In this document: positions 9,212 through 21,966 of the stretch, piece after piece | Layout of the letters: the number at the start of each line of letters is the position of its first letter | Numbering within the stretch: position 1 is the stretch's first letter | NCBI RefSeq assembly: GCF_009805585.1 | Contig: NZ_VHIN01000009.1 | Coordinates: 62,001-126,000, forward strand | Length of the DNA: 64,000 bases | Reading direction: 5' to 3' | Source of the DNA: Glutamicibacter sp. JC586 | GTDB lineage: Bacteria > Actinomycetota > Actinomycetes > Actinomycetales > Micrococcaceae | The notes under the pieces: generated by a model | Databases searched by the model: none | Told to the model about the DNA's origin: nothing | What the model saw: the letters and a program-made list of their open reading frames with translations, nothing else | Program-made: the position numbers and the translations under genes

Positions 9212-10632
9212 TTATAAGACCGCGTATTCGTCATCTAAGTATCGCTTTAACAACTCGGTGTTTGGTTCCACAACAAAACCACTTGCTTCAAACTTACGGG
9301 CATTGAAGGTGCTATTACGTGGACGAGGCGCTCGTTGAGGGTTCTGAGCCAAGTATTGTTTTGTTGACAGGGGCTGCACCGCGTTAGAGTCTTTTCCGCA
9401 CAGTTCAAAGACATCACATGCCAGCTCATACCAGCTCATGGCCTGCCCAACACCTTGCAAATGATAGATACCTGGTTCACAGTCAGAATCAATCAGGTGC
9501 ATGATTCCTCTGGCTAGCTCACTGGCAAAGGTCACTCGCCCGAATTGATCGTCAACAACGTTCGGACTGACACCTTGCTGTGCAAGTCGCCTCATCGTTG
9601 AAACAAAGTTGTTTCCCTTGCCAACAACCCAACTGGTACGCACCACGAAATTATTAGGATGTGCCAGCACTGCCTGCTCGCCGGCCGCCTTGCTCTGCCC
9701 GTAAACTCCGAGCGGCGCTATCGGATGAGACTCGTCAACCTCTGGCGTTGCACCATCGAATACGTAGTCCGTGGACACGTGAATCAGTTGTACCTGCTGC
9801 GCAGCGCAGTGTGCAGCAAGCTCGGCGACGGCGACAGCGTTGATGCGCCACGCTTCGCTGCGTCCCGGTTCTGTTTCCGCTCGATCAACTGCGGTCATGG
9901 CCGCGGCGTTAATGACGTGGCTGAAGCCCTCGAGGTTTATTGACGTGGCAAAACCTTGTTTTTGGAAGTCAGCCTGTGATCTATCAAAGAGGACTATTCG
10001 TGAATCGCGTTCTGCCAATCGAACGAATTCACGCCCCAATTGTCCGTTTTGACCCAGGACAGCAATGCGCTGTGGCTGTACAGCTTTTGCAGAGGACAGG
10101 AGTGGATGCTCCCGGTCTGCTGACGAAAGGATCACGTCGTCCAGGCTTATCGGCCAAGGTATCGAGAGCTGCGGGTCAGCAACGTTGACGTAGCTGTAGT
10201 CCTTACGCGAGTTCTCGGTCCAGTGTTCGGTGACGAGGTAGGAATAGACGGTGTTGTCACTCAGCGTTTGAAAACCGTTGGCCACGCCGCGAGGAACAAA
10301 AAATGCTTGATTTGGGCCAATACGACTGTAGAACACCGCCCCAAAGGTCTCACCTGGACGCAGATCTACCCACGCACCAAAAATCTCTCCGGCCGCCACC
10401 GAAACATACTTGTCCCATGGTTCAGCATGAAGCCCGCGAGTCGTACCACGTTCAACATTGAAGGAGATATTGTTTTGCACAGGTCGAAAGTCCGGCAAGC
10501 CCGCTGCAACCATCTTCTCGCGTTGCCAGTTTTCTTTGAACCAACCTCGCGCATCCTCATGCACGGGAAGGGTAACTTTCAACAATCCTGGAATTTCGGT
10601 TCGTACTACTTGCACAGTCCTGCTGTCGTTCA

Positions 10633-10633
<1 letters not shown>
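9212..10633 (-). CDS. Fused dTDP-4-dehydrorhamnose 3,5-epimerase / dTDP-4-dehydrorhamnose reductase
   Basis: A bifunctional enzyme for the last two steps of dTDP-L-rhamnose synthesis. Residues about 1-180 are an RmlC cupin: GTTRGLHAEP carries the catalytic His region, followed by the PRGVANGFQ block. Residues about 190-473 are an RmlD short-chain reductase, with an N-terminal Rossmann motif GQNGQLG, STDYVFDG, the YGQSK catalytic Tyr/Lys and RTSWVVG. The length fits the two domains joined without a gap. The start used is the ATG at 10633, which overlaps the rmlB stop (TGATG). A TTG three bases upstream is possible but weaker. Such RmlC-RmlD fusions are known in actinobacteria. Confidence 0.93.
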
Positions 10634-11679
<1,046 letters not shown>

Positions 11680-11756
11680 CTACAGGTCAGAACCTAGCAA
11701 TTCTCGAGTATGACTACGCTGACGCTACCTACATACCGGGCCCTAGGATCAGTAGC

Positions 11757-12677
11757 ATGAAGGGAATAATATTGGCTGGCGGAACCGGGTCTCGATTGCA
11801 TCCGATAACGCTGGGCATCTCAAAACAGTTGGTGCCTGTCTATGACAAGCCGATGATCTACTACCCGCTGACTACGTTAATGCTGGCAGGAATCCAAGAT
11901 ATTCTGATCATCACCACACCGCGTGATGAAGCCGCATTCGAAGAGTTACTAGGCGACGGATCACAGTTTGGCATCCGTCTGACTTATGCAGTGCAGCAAA
12001 GGCCAGAGGGCCTAGCTCAAGCCTTTATCCTAGGGGCCGACCACATTGGTAACGATTCTGTTGCCCTCGTATTGGGCGACAATATCTTCTACGGCCCGGG
12101 TTTTGGTACACAGCTGATGAACTATGCTGACAAGCCAGGGGCAGCAATTTTTGGCTACTGGGTCAAAGACCCCAGCGCGTATGGCGTGGTTGAATTTGAT
12201 AAATCAGGAAAGGCAGTTTCCCTGGAAGAAAAGCCACTCGATCCGAAGAGTCATTTCGCCGTTCCAGGTCTCTACTTCTACGACAACTCAGTCGTTGAGA
12301 AAGCGCGGAATCTGCAGCCATCTGCTCGCGGCGAGTTGGAAATTACAGATATCAACCGCCTCTACCTTGAAAATCAAGAGCTCAACGTCACGGTGTTAGC
12401 TCGTGGGACAGCTTGGCTGGATACGGGTACTTTCGACTCACTGAACGAGGCATCAAATTTTGTGCGCACTGTTGAAGCGCGACAAGGACTGAAAATAGGC
12501 TCGCCTGAAGAAGTTGCTTGGCGTCTAGGGTTCATTGATGATCAGCAGCTGCGCGATTTGGCAAACAAGCTGGGCAAGAGCGGTTATGGCGACTACTTGT
12601 TGCACCTGGGCGAACTAGATTTTGTCGATCCGCACCATCAGACGCAGAGATCGATGTCTGCTGCATTTGCAGACTAA
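11757..12677 (+). CDS. rmlA: Glucose-1-phosphate thymidylyltransferase
   Basis: Makes dTDP-glucose from dTTP and glucose-1-phosphate, the committed step to dTDP-rhamnose. The 306-residue protein opens with [16 protein letters not shown], the nucleotide-binding signature. It contains [10 protein letters not shown], the [10 protein letters not shown] metal-binding Asp region, and the EEKP and WLDTGTF motifs, all diagnostic of RmlA. It is transcribed divergently from rmlB-rmlCD, so all rhamnose precursor functions are present within 3.5 kb. The C-terminal tail of about 15 residues is unremarkable. Confidence 0.96.
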   Translation: MKGIILAGGTGSRLHPITLGISKQLVPVYDKPMIYYPLTTLMLAGIQDILIITTPRDEAAFEELLGDGSQFGIRLTYAVQQRPEGLAQAFILGADHIGNDSVALVLGDNIFYGPGFGTQLMNYADKPGAAIFGYWVKDPSAYGVVEFDKSGKAVSLEEKPLDPKSHFAVPGLYFYDNSVVEKARNLQPSARGELEITDINRLYLENQELNVTVLARGTAWLDTGTFDSLNEASNFVRTVEARQGLKIGSPEEVAWRLGFIDDQQLRDLANKLGKSGYGDYLLHLGELDFVDPHHQTQRSMSAAFAD

Positions 12678-12789
12678 CCGAGATGCGGCGCGGTGTAGTC
12701 TTGCTCCTAGATTCCTAATCCCAGTGAGCGCTTGAGCTCATGTTCACGTCTCGCCATGGTATCTGTAGAAATCGTTGACTTATAGGAAA

Positions 12790-12824
12790 GCCCGCCGGCC
12801 GAACTTCAAGTTCGGCCGGCGGGC
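12790..12824. terminator. Bidirectional terminator between rmlA and serA
   Basis: A near-perfect GC-rich inverted repeat with 16-17-bp arms and a very short loop, between two convergent genes. T-runs are short (TTT) on both sides, so termination would rely on stem strength. Confidence 0.8.
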
Positions 12825-12843
12825 TTTGAAGAGCTAACGCTAA

Positions 12844-14439
12844 TTAGTCTTCGAGGTTGATCTCGCGTGCAACGCTAGCGCCGATTGCGGCACCAACTAC
12901 GTCAAGGACACCTGCTGGCAATGCCGAGTCGATGCTGATAACAGCCAAAGCTTCGGACTTCTTCTCATCGCGGGCAACCTGCATGCCTGCGATGTTCACA
13001 CCCTGCTCGCCCAGTACGTTGCCCAGGGAGCCAACGACACCTGGACGGTCAGAGTAACGAACGACGATCATGTGATCCGAAATTGGGATTTCGATTTCAT
13101 GGCCGTTGATACCAACAAGCTTTTCAATCTGCTTAGGACCGGTCAGGGTACCAGCTACTGCCAGCTGCGCGCCTTCGTTGGTGGAGCCCTTGATGGTCAG
13201 CTGGTTGCGGTATTCAGGTGAATCAGCGGTGGTGATCAAACGAGTCGCCACGCCACGCTGCTCAGCAAGAACTGGCGCGTTCACGTAGGAAACCTGCTCC
13301 GAGACAACGTCCATGAAGACGCCCTTGAGTGCCGAAAGCTCCAAAGCCTTGACATCGAGGGAAGCGATTTCACCGGCAACCTCAACGTCAATGCTGGTCA
13401 ACGATCCTGCGGTCAGTGCGTTGAAGATACGGCCGAGCTTTTCGATCAGTGGGATACCTGGGCGTACGTTCTCGTCAATGACGCCACCGGCAACGTTCAC
13501 TGCGTCTGGAACCAATTCGCCAGCCAGCGCCAGTCGAACCGACTTAGCTACCGATACGCCAGCCTTCTCCTGAGCCTCGTCGGTGGAGGCGCCAAGGTGA
13601 GGGGTGACGGTCACGTTGTCGAATTCGAAGAACGGAAGGTCGGTGCTTGGTTCCTTGACGAAGACGTCAATACCGGCGCCGGCGATTTCTTCGTTCTTCA
13701 ATGCTTCGTAAAGGGCATCCTCGTCGACCAGACCACCGCGAGCTACGTTCACTACGTACGCAGTGTTCTTCATCTTGGAGAACGCATCCTTGCCCAGCAT
13801 GCCCACGGTCTCTGGGGTCTTTGGCATGTGGATGGTGATGAAGTCAGCCTGTTCCAGCAGCTCATCCAGGGTCAGCAAGGTGACACCAAGCTGAGCGGCA
13901 CGTGCCGGGGTGATGTATGGGTCGTAGGCGACAATTTCCATACCGAAGCCCTGCAGGCGTGCTGCCACCAATGCACCAATACGGCCCAGACCGATGATGC
14001 CGGCCTTCTTCTCGAAGAGTTCAACGCCGGTGTACGAGCTGCGCTTCCAGGCGCCACCCTTCAACGAGGCGTTAGCTGCAGGGATTCGACGAGCCAGGGA
14101 AACGATGTGACCCACGGTCAGTTCTGCAGCGGAAATGATGTTGGAGGTAGGAGCATTCACGACCATGACGCCAGCCTGGGTGGCCGCCTTGATGTCAACG
14201 TTATCCAGACCAACACCCGCACGAGCGATGACCTTCAAGTTCTTGGCTGCAGCAATAGCTTCGGCATCTACCTGGGTGGCCGAGCGAACCAAGATTGCGT
14301 CAACATCCGCGATAGCTTCGAGAAGCTGAGAGCGGTCCGCGCCGTCCGTCTGACGAATTTCAAAATCGGGACCAAGTGCAGCAACAGTTGCAGGAGAAAG
14401 TTGCTCGGCCAGAAGTACGATGGGCTTAATGTCAGACAC
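12844..14439 (-). CDS. serA: D-3-phosphoglycerate dehydrogenase
   Basis: Oxidises 3-phosphoglycerate to 3-phosphohydroxypyruvate, the first step of serine synthesis. The 531-residue protein is the long actinobacterial type. It has an NAD-binding GLGRIG (about 150-155), NVARGG with the catalytic Arg (about 235), the DVF..EP Glu block and the TPHLGAST catalytic His. An intervening ASB-like domain (about 320-450) and a C-terminal ACT domain (about 455-531) follow; the ACT domain senses serine in the family. The start is GTG at 14439, preceded by AAAGGTG. Two short inverted repeats upstream may be regulatory. Confidence 0.96.
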   Translation of the reverse strand: MSDIKPIVLLAEQLSPATVAALGPDFEIRQTDGADRSQLLEAIADVDAILVRSATQVDAEAIAAAKNLKVIARAGVGLDNVDIKAATQAGVMVVNAPTSNIISAAELTVGHIVSLARRIPAANASLKGGAWKRSSYTGVELFEKKAGIIGLGRIGALVAARLQGFGMEIVAYDPYITPARAAQLGVTLLTLDELLEQADFITIHMPKTPETVGMLGKDAFSKMKNTAYVVNVARGGLVDEDALYEALKNEEIAGAGIDVFVKEPSTDLPFFEFDNVTVTPHLGASTDEAQEKAGVSVAKSVRLALAGELVPDAVNVAGGVIDENVRPGIPLIEKLGRIFNALTAGSLTSIDVEVAGEIASLDVKALELSALKGVFMDVVSEQVSYVNAPVLAEQRGVATRLITTADSPEYRNQLTIKGSTNEGAQLAVAGTLTGPKQIEKLVGINGHEIEIPISDHMIVVRYSDRPGVVGSLGNVLGEQGVNIAGMQVARDEKKSEALAVISIDSALPAGVLDVVGAAIGASVAREINLED

Positions 14440-14581
14440 GGGTGTGGCACCTTTGCGATTTCATTGGGCTGATGCTTGCAAGGCGATAGCTTCTAATCAC
14501 TACCGTCGAATCAAGCCTAACCCCATACAACGCTCGTTTTGGTGCGAAATCACGCATGTTACGCACAGAAAACGGCACTTT

Positions 14582-14625
14582 GTGAAAACTTTCACTTATT
14601 ACATAGAATGTGACATTCCGTGCCC
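14582..14625 (-). promoter_or_regulatory. Candidate serA promoter with two inverted repeats
   Basis: On the minus strand a TTGCGG hexamer and a TATGTA hexamer are 18 bases apart, upstream of serA. The spacer contains a perfect 6+1+6 palindrome (14606-14618). A second perfect repeat with 6-bp arms (14582-14595) lies just downstream. The pairing is visible in the sequence; promoter function and a regulator are inferred. Confidence 0.4.
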
Positions 14626-15100
14626 GCAAACCGATTGTTTACGTACCGGCACTGGCTCTCATGACTGACACTGTCTGAAGCCATGGAGTCGATATTACTA
14701 ACACCCGACGATCCTCGACGGTTGCCTCACCTTCTCCCTGCTGCCGTCAACGGCATTCCCGGATTTCCCGGACTTCAAAGATTCCACATTGATGGCAGGC
14801 ACCGCGAAATAGGTTTTGTGTCACTTTTAACAGTCGGTTCACGCAAGCAAACGTCATCTCCTGCCCATTGACGTCCGCGTTCTCACGTACACCTTTCCGC
14901 GCGGAATGAGACTGACGAACGACCTACCTATTACCTGCCGTTTTCGTTTGAGCCGGTCGCTTTGCCCGCTCTGAAATACGGCTTAGCGCACCATTGATTG
15001 GACCCGCCAAGAACACCAAATATTAACCATTACAGGAACCCAGTTGCCTCAAAACCCCTTACGCTCACAGCGACCTCAGTAGTCCCTGTGGTTTGATCAA
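14626..15100. other. Region without a recognisable intact gene
   Basis: Between the serA promoter region and the SGNH hydrolase remnant no open frame has a convincing start and family resemblance. Short stretches look coding-like, for example around 14860-14990 on the plus strand in more than one frame. Together with the adjacent broken gene this suggests decayed coding sequence. The original function cannot be named. Confidence 0.4.
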
Positions 15101-15129
15101 TATTTGCCGTCTCGGATCTGCGCGTACCC

Positions 15130-15720
15130 CAACAAGCTCAAGGTGCTAACGCGAATGTCCCGACCAAAGTTCCGGCAAACATTGAGAAGTTCTTGTTCAG
15201 CGGCGACTCAATTTCTGATGGATGGTACGCATCGGTCAAGTCAAAAGGCTTTGTCGACCGTGCTGAACGGGCCATTCATCCACACCCACGAGCATTGCTT
15301 TACGGTGGGCCAAGTTGGCGAAAGATTCAACATCCCAACCAACGTTGACCTTGCGATAGTTGAACTCGGCACCAACGACGTGAATAAAGGCACCGCCCGC
15401 GAAGCATTCAGCATCAGCTACCCGCAATACATCAACCGCGCTATGAGCAAATCTCCCAAGGCAGCGCTCATCAGTTTGGGCGTCTTCCTGCATCACCGCA
15501 TAGCTCAGCTTCTTGACGGAGTCATTCGCCAGACCTGCGGAAGTCATCGCGACACGTTCATCCCCATTAGTGATCTCCGCGTCAACAAGCACCTGCCGGC
15601 CCCTATGTGAGAAAAACGTGAACTGGCAAGGCCAATCTAGGACACACCAACGATTACCATCATGAGGTCATCGCTCATCGAATCATGACCGTCGTTCGCG
15701 GCCTACAGAAACCTCGAGTC
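15130..15720 (+). pseudogene. Frame-broken SGNH/GDSL hydrolase remnant
   Basis: The remnant is spread over two reading frames. From about 15130 one frame reads into EKFLFSGDSISDGWYA, the block I nucleophile motif of SGNH hydrolases, and stops near 15343. A second frame carries VDLAIVELGTNDVNKG (from about 15345), the block III Gly-Asn-Asp motif, and stops at 15608-15610. The first frame then resumes with GHTNDYHHEVIAHR (about 15640-15680), the block V His region. Two opposite shifts are therefore needed to rebuild one protein, and an Asp of block V seems to be missing. A secreted esterase or polysaccharide deacetylase is likely ancestral. Sequencing error could explain one shift, less easily both. 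Confidence 0.7.
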
Positions 15721-15724
15721 TCAG

Positions 15725-16491
15725 CTAATTTCCTGGACGCCTGAGCTTTTCCTTAATGCGGTCTCCAAGCGATCGAGAAGCCAGCGCAACTTGTGGATGA
15801 TCAATATCAACAGTCTTATTCCAATATTTTTCGGACTTCTTCACCGTGGATGCGTCTGGTTTGTATGGTGGCGCGGCGAAGGACAAGTGGAGTCGCTCCC
15901 AGGCAATGCTCTGACGAACTACTTTCGCTGGCGCGCCCACAACGATCACGTTGTTCGGGATCCGTTTGGTCACGATACTTCCGAAGCCAATAACTGAACC
16001 ATCACCAATCTTGGCACCACCCAATAGGGTGGCCTTCGCACCGATCCAGACGTGATTTCCGACAATGAAGTCTTTGGCGGGATTGACTCTTTTCCCGGTG
16101 GACACATCGAAGATGGGGTGCCCATCGTCAGCACGGAACTGATTTTGGCTGGCAATCATCTCATCGTCGCCAAAACTCACCGTCACGCCTTCTACCGCGC
16201 TATCGATGAACATCGTCGTGGTGGTGAGATCAGCGCCGATTTTCACCGTTGCATCTTCACCAATACGGATGTTCATCTCTAGTGGCTTCCTGCGACTTGG
16301 ACCGATAGTCAACGTCCCGTTGTCGCAATCAAAGACGACTTTCAGCTTCTTGATGCGGGCATTTTCATCGATGACTATCCGGTTGTTTTGCCTCGGATAG
16401 TGATGTCAATGTTTTGGTCGAAGACGGTCGGCGATTCGACGGTATTGCCATCATCATCGGTGTACCCAGTGAGTGCGGTTAGCTTCTTCAT
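15725..16491 (-). pseudogene. Hexapeptide-repeat acyltransferase (WbbJ/CatB-like), interrupted by a frameshift
   Basis: An ATG at 16491 opens a frame beginning MKKLTALTGYTDDDG that hits a stop at 16375-16377. The protein clearly continues in the next frame (NNRIVIDENARIKKLKV...) to 15725. The shift falls in a four-T run near 16386-16389, and one extra base there would restore a single protein of about 255 residues. The C-terminal half has left-handed beta-helix hexapeptide repeats. VGNHVWIGAKATLLGGAKIGDG and IVVGAPAKVV are the signature of O-acetyltransferases acting on sugars. It may be a true pseudogene or a homopolymer base-calling error. An internal ATG at 16312 could still give a truncated product. 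Confidence 0.75.
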
Positions 16492-16616
16492 GTCGCCAGC
16501 CTGCAGATGCACTAAATCATGTTACTGCTGCGCCCTGCCCGCGATTCAAAAGTTAGGAACGCGCCGGCAGGATGCAGGCCCCATAGAAGATCATCACACC
16601 GACTAACTCTTTAGGT

Positions 16617-17318
16617 TCACATTGCCCGCAGGGTGAAGAAGATGAAGCTCAAGAAAGCATCTCGATCCCGTAAGGCCTCCGGCACAACAGCCTGCGGAGC
16701 GTCTTTTGAGTACGGTGGTTCCCACACGCGCTCAATGCTAAATCCTGTATCAATGAACGCTGACATTGTCACATGCAATGGATGATGCCAGTAGCTTAAT
16801 TCCGCTGACTCACCGTTTAAACTCACTTCGTCCGTGTATTCGGTGACCTTGAAATAGTCCTTGCCGCGGTGATTCCACGGGTACAAGATGGGATGATTTA
16901 CCGAAATGAGTAACCGACCGCCGGGTCGCAGTACGCGTCTCACTTCTTGTAAAGCGAAACTCCAGTCGGGCAAATAGTGAAACACCAGGGAAGCAACTGC
17001 ATCATCGAAGGAATTGTCTTCATACGGAAGCACCTCGCCTAATTTAGCAACTCGAAGCTCAGCAGTTTCGCCTAGTCGCTGTTTCGCTATATCAATCATG
17101 GCTGCACTGGCGTCAAATCCTGAGAGCTTGGCGCCACGCTTAACGAGCTGATCAGTCAACGGCCCTGCGCCACAACCAATATCCAAGATATCGTGGCCAC
17201 AAACGTCCCCGGCAAGTTCCAACATGGCCGGCCGTTCATAGTAGGCATTGAGCAAACTGGACTCGTTTTCTAGCGCATAGGCTTTCGCGAATTGATCATA
17301 GTCACTCACGGCCATCAT
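16617..17318 (-). CDS. Class I SAM-dependent methyltransferase
   Basis: The 233-residue protein has the SAM-binding motif I ILDIGCGAGP (about 40-50), an acidic loop GFDAS for the ribose hydroxyls, and motif LPYEDNSFD. A post-motif RRVLRPGGRLLISV completes the UbiE/Methyltransf_11-type fold. The substrate cannot be read from sequence. Two in-frame ATGs lie side by side behind AAAGGA; the first is given. It is a single gene next to the broken acyltransferase, with no operon partner. Confidence 0.9.
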   Translation of the reverse strand: MMAVSDYDQFAKAYALENESSLLNAYYERPAMLELAGDVCGHDILDIGCGAGPLTDQLVKRGAKLSGFDASAAMIDIAKQRLGETAELRVAKLGEVLPYEDNSFDDAVASLVFHYLPDWSFALQEVRRVLRPGGRLLISVNHPILYPWNHRGKDYFKVTEYTDEVSLNGESAELSYWHHPLHVTMSAFIDTGFSIERVWEPPYSKDAPQAVVPEALRDRDAFLSFIFFTLRAM

Positions 17319-17526
17319 TGGTCCTTTCCAGACGTTTCATAAGAGCATAACAATGCGCGCGTACGAAGTACTGGATCCCCGGCAGCATAGCAACGGTCCC
17401 AGGAATCCGTTCTGATTCTCAGCCGGTCTCCATGTCCGTCTTTCTACTATCGCGTAGAACATTAACACCATATGATAGACACTGAAACATTCAAGTTTCA
17501 TCTCTCATCACTCACCATGGGGAAAA

Positions 17527-18135
17527 ATGAAAACTCTCGTTCAGCGCGCCCTGGCTGTTAGCGCAGCTTGCGCTCTCGCCTTCTCCGGCGTCTCCGCAGC
17601 TTCCGCTGCCGCAGTTCCAGCTTCGGTTCACGGTGTAGGTATCGTAGCGGCTAAGAAGGCCGCTCCTGTAGCTATCAAGAAAATCGGCACTAAGACTGTT
17701 AAAGGTTCCGCCAAGGCAACCATCAAGCCCAGCTATTCCAAGGCAAAAAACGTGCAGATCAAATCTGCGCTGTTGAAGGTAACCAAGGGCAAGAAGACCG
17801 TTGCCAAAAACAAAAAGTCCGTAAAACTGGCTGCTGGTTCGTACAAGGTCACCACCACGGTGAAGTACAAGTTCAAGGGCAAGACTTCCACCGTTTCCAA
17901 GACCCAGAGTCTGCAGGTGAAGAAGGCTAGCACAACCAAGCGCTCGGTCGCGATGAGCGGCAAGAGCTACAACTGCCCCGCAGGTTACCCAGTGAAGGGC
18001 AACCGCACCGGAAGCAAGAAGGAATGGAAGTACCACGTACCTCGCGGCGCTCTCTATTCACGCACCAAGCCTGAAGAGTGCTTCAAGACCACTTCTGACG
18101 CTAGCAAGGCTGGTTACCGCGCATCTAAGCGCTAA
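17527..18135 (+). CDS. Secreted lysine-rich protein with C-terminal sunset domain
   Basis: The 202-residue product begins with a signal peptide (MKTLVQRALAVSAACALAF, likely cleaved after ASAA near 28). A very Lys-, Thr-, Ser- and Val-rich central region (about 45-155) with a repeated short beta-strand pattern follows. The C-terminus of about 45 residues has PVKGNRTG, YHVPRG, YSRTKPEECF and AGYRASKR. This matches the 'sunset' domain found at the ends of many actinobacterial and firmicute exported proteins, although a Cys usual near the YHVPRG position is absent here. The strong positive charge suggests binding to anionic wall polymers, which is inference. A strong terminator follows. Confidence 0.82.
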   Translation: MKTLVQRALAVSAACALAFSGVSAASAAAVPASVHGVGIVAAKKAAPVAIKKIGTKTVKGSAKATIKPSYSKAKNVQIKSALLKVTKGKKTVAKNKKSVKLAAGSYKVTTTVKYKFKGKTSTVSKTQSLQVKKASTTKRSVAMSGKSYNCPAGYPVKGNRTGSKKEWKYHVPRGALYSRTKPEECFKTTSDASKAGYRASKR

Positions 18136-18152
18136 TCACATCAGCCCGAAAC

Positions 18153-18199
18153 ATGCCTGGCTCGATTCCCCTATGGTGGGTTCAAGCCAGGCATTTTTT
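18153..18199 (+). terminator. Rho-independent terminator of the sunset-domain gene
   Basis: A 10-bp perfect stem (ATGCCTGGCT with its complement) is followed directly by a run of six T, 18 bases after the stop codon. Confidence 0.92.
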
Positions 18200-18229
18200 G
18201 GCTCTTCATGACCATATACACCCAAAACT

Positions 18230-18276
18230 AAAGGTTCGGCTCACTACCCCATACCGGGAAACGAGCCGAACCTTTT
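18230..18276 (-). terminator. Rho-independent terminator of ilvBNC
   Basis: Thirteen-base perfect arms around a 20-base loop lie downstream of ilvC on the minus strand, with the T-rich side reading leftward. Confidence 0.88.
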
Positions 18277-18309
18277 AGTGTCTACTATTTACGCAGCAAA
18301 CGCTGTAGC

Positions 18310-19960
<1,651 letters not shown>

Positions 19961-19963
19961 GTT

Positions 19964-21847
19964 CTAGTCCTCCTCTTCCCATTCAGGGGTCATGCCCTTG
20001 GCGATCTGAATCTCATCGTTGCTCACGCCAGAAGGAACCATTGGCCACACCATCGAATCGGCAGAGACCACGAAGTCAATCACCACTGGGCGGTCATTGA
20101 TTTCCAGGGCCTGCTTGATGGTGGCGTCGATGTCTTCGTCGCGTTCACAACGTAGACCCACACAGCCATAGGCGTCAGCGAGCTTCACGAAGTCAGGCAC
20201 ACGTGCGGTGCCATGACCGGTGTTCAGATCGGTGTTGGAGTATCTGCCATCGTAGAACAGGGTCTGCCACTGGCGAACCATGCCCAGCGAGGAGTTGTTG
20301 ATGACGGCAACCTTGATAGGGATCTGGTTGATCACGCAGGTCGCCAGCTCTTGGTTGGTCATCTGGAAGCAGCCATCACCATCAATAGCCCAAACCACGC
20401 GGTCAGGATCGGCCACCTTGGCACCCATCGCGGCGGGAACCGAGAAGCCCATGGTGCCCAGGCCAGCGGAGTTCAGCCAGGAGCGTGGACGCTCGTACTT
20501 GACGAACTGAGCTGCCCACATCTGGTGCTGGCCTACACCGGCAACGTAGATTCCTTCCGGTCCGGTAAGCTCACCGATGCGCTGGATGACGTTCTGCGGT
20601 GCCGAAAGACCATCCTTGGTTTCGGTGTATCCGATGGGGTAAGTTTCACGTAGTCGGTTCAGCATCCCCCACCAACCGGTGAGGTCCTGCGGTGCTTCGT
20701 TCTCAAAGCGGGTAGCGCAGGCTTCATGTAGCTGCGGGATGATCTCATCCAGCGAGCCAACAATTGGCACGTCCGCCACGCGGTTCTTGGAGATTTCCGC
20801 TGGGTCAATATCGGCATGGATGACCTTCGCGTTAGGTGCGAAGGACGAGAGTACACCGGTGACGCGGTCATCAAATCGGGCACCGAGGGTAATCAGCAGA
20901 TCAGCTTGCTGCAGTGCGGTCACAGCCGAAACTGCACCGTGCATACCAGGCATGCCAACGTGCTGCTCGTGAGAATCTGGGAAGGCACCGCGTGCGGTCA
21001 GGGTGGTAACCACTGGCGCGTTGATGAATTCCGCAAATTTCTTGAGCTCTTCGTGGGCGTTGGCCTTGATCACGCCACCACCAACGTAGAACACCGGACG
21101 AGTTGCCGAAGCGATCAGCTTCGCGGCTTCGCGTAGCTGCTTGTTGTGTCCACGAGTCACCACGCGGTAACCAGGAAGGTCTACCTTTGGAGGCCAGGAG
21201 AAAGTCATTTCAGACTGCTGAGCATCTTTGGTGATATCCACCAAGACCGGACCGGGGCGACCGGTCTGAGCGAGGTAGAAGGCACTAGCCAGAGTCTGTG
21301 GAATGTCCTCTGCCTTGGTCACCAAAAAAGCGTGCTTGGTAATTGGCATCGTGATGCCAACAATGTCTGCTTCCTGGAATGCATCAGAGCCGATGAAGGC
21401 ACTGTGCACCTGACCGGTGATGGCCACCATTGGCACCGAGTCCATATTGGCATCGGCCAGTGCGGTGACGAGGTTGGTTGCGCCTGGACCGGAGGTGGCG
21501 ATACATACGCCTACCTCGCCGCTGGCCATGGCGAAACCCTGTGCGGCGTGGCCGGCACCCTGTTCGTGGCGGACCAAGACATGGTTGATCTTGGTCGAAT
21601 CCATCAGTGGATCATAGGTGGGAAGGATGGCCCCACCTGGTAATCCGAAGACGTCTTTGACGCCTAGTTCTTCCAGCGAGCGGACGATGGCTTGTGAGCC
21701 CGTCATCTGTGTGGGAGCAACGATATTATTCGGACCCTGTACCGGGTTCGAAGCTTCCACAACGGAAGAGACAGCGGCGGCGGCATCCTTGGTTCGATTG
21801 ATTGACTTCGCAACCGACGCCGGATTGGCGGGTGTTGAGTTGCTCAT
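19964..21847 (-). CDS. ilvB: Acetolactate synthase large (catalytic) subunit
   Basis: A thiamine-diphosphate enzyme that condenses pyruvate with pyruvate or 2-ketobutyrate. The ATG at 21847 behind AAAGGATC gives 627 residues. After a variable Ala/Ser-rich N-terminus of about 45 residues come the catalytic Glu motif [10 protein letters not shown], the central FAD-binding domain with [10 protein letters not shown], and the C-terminal TPP motif [12 protein letters not shown] ending in INN. All are typical of biosynthetic IlvB. It is preceded by an attenuator-type leader and followed by ilvN and ilvC. Confidence 0.96.
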   Translation of the reverse strand: MSNSTPANPASVAKSINRTKDAAAAVSSVVEASNPVQGPNNIVAPTQMTGSQAIVRSLEELGVKDVFGLPGGAILPTYDPLMDSTKINHVLVRHEQGAGHAAQGFAMASGEVGVCIATSGPGATNLVTALADANMDSVPMVAITGQVHSAFIGSDAFQEADIVGITMPITKHAFLVTKAEDIPQTLASAFYLAQTGRPGPVLVDITKDAQQSEMTFSWPPKVDLPGYRVVTRGHNKQLREAAKLIASATRPVFYVGGGVIKANAHEELKKFAEFINAPVVTTLTARGAFPDSHEQHVGMPGMHGAVSAVTALQQADLLITLGARFDDRVTGVLSSFAPNAKVIHADIDPAEISKNRVADVPIVGSLDEIIPQLHEACATRFENEAPQDLTGWWGMLNRLRETYPIGYTETKDGLSAPQNVIQRIGELTGPEGIYVAGVGQHQMWAAQFVKYERPRSWLNSAGLGTMGFSVPAAMGAKVADPDRVVWAIDGDGCFQMTNQELATCVINQIPIKVAVINNSSLGMVRQWQTLFYDGRYSNTDLNTGHGTARVPDFVKLADAYGCVGLRCERDEDIDATIKQALEINDRPVVIDFVVSADSMVWPMVPSGVSNDEIQIAKGMTPEWEEED

Positions 21848-21884
21848 CGGGATCCTTTCCATTTCTATCTCTTCGTTTGCGCAT

Positions 21885-21928
21885 AAAAAACGCCCCGCGG
21901 CCGTCACTACTGACGAAAGGGGGCTTGC
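21885..21928 (-). terminator. ilvB attenuator hairpin
   Basis: On the minus strand, between the leader peptide and ilvB, a hairpin (outer GCCCC/GGGGC, inner CGTCA/TGACG around GTAG) ends in six T. Its place before the structural gene and after a branched-chain-rich leader marks it as a regulated terminator. Confidence 0.8.
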
Positions 21929-21966
21929 GCGTTACCGATGTTCTGTCTGCTTAGTGGGACAGCGCC

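Noticed and set aside
13597-14472. 291-codon plus-strand frame opposite serA
   Set aside because: Entirely antisense to serA, whose motifs and start are unambiguous.
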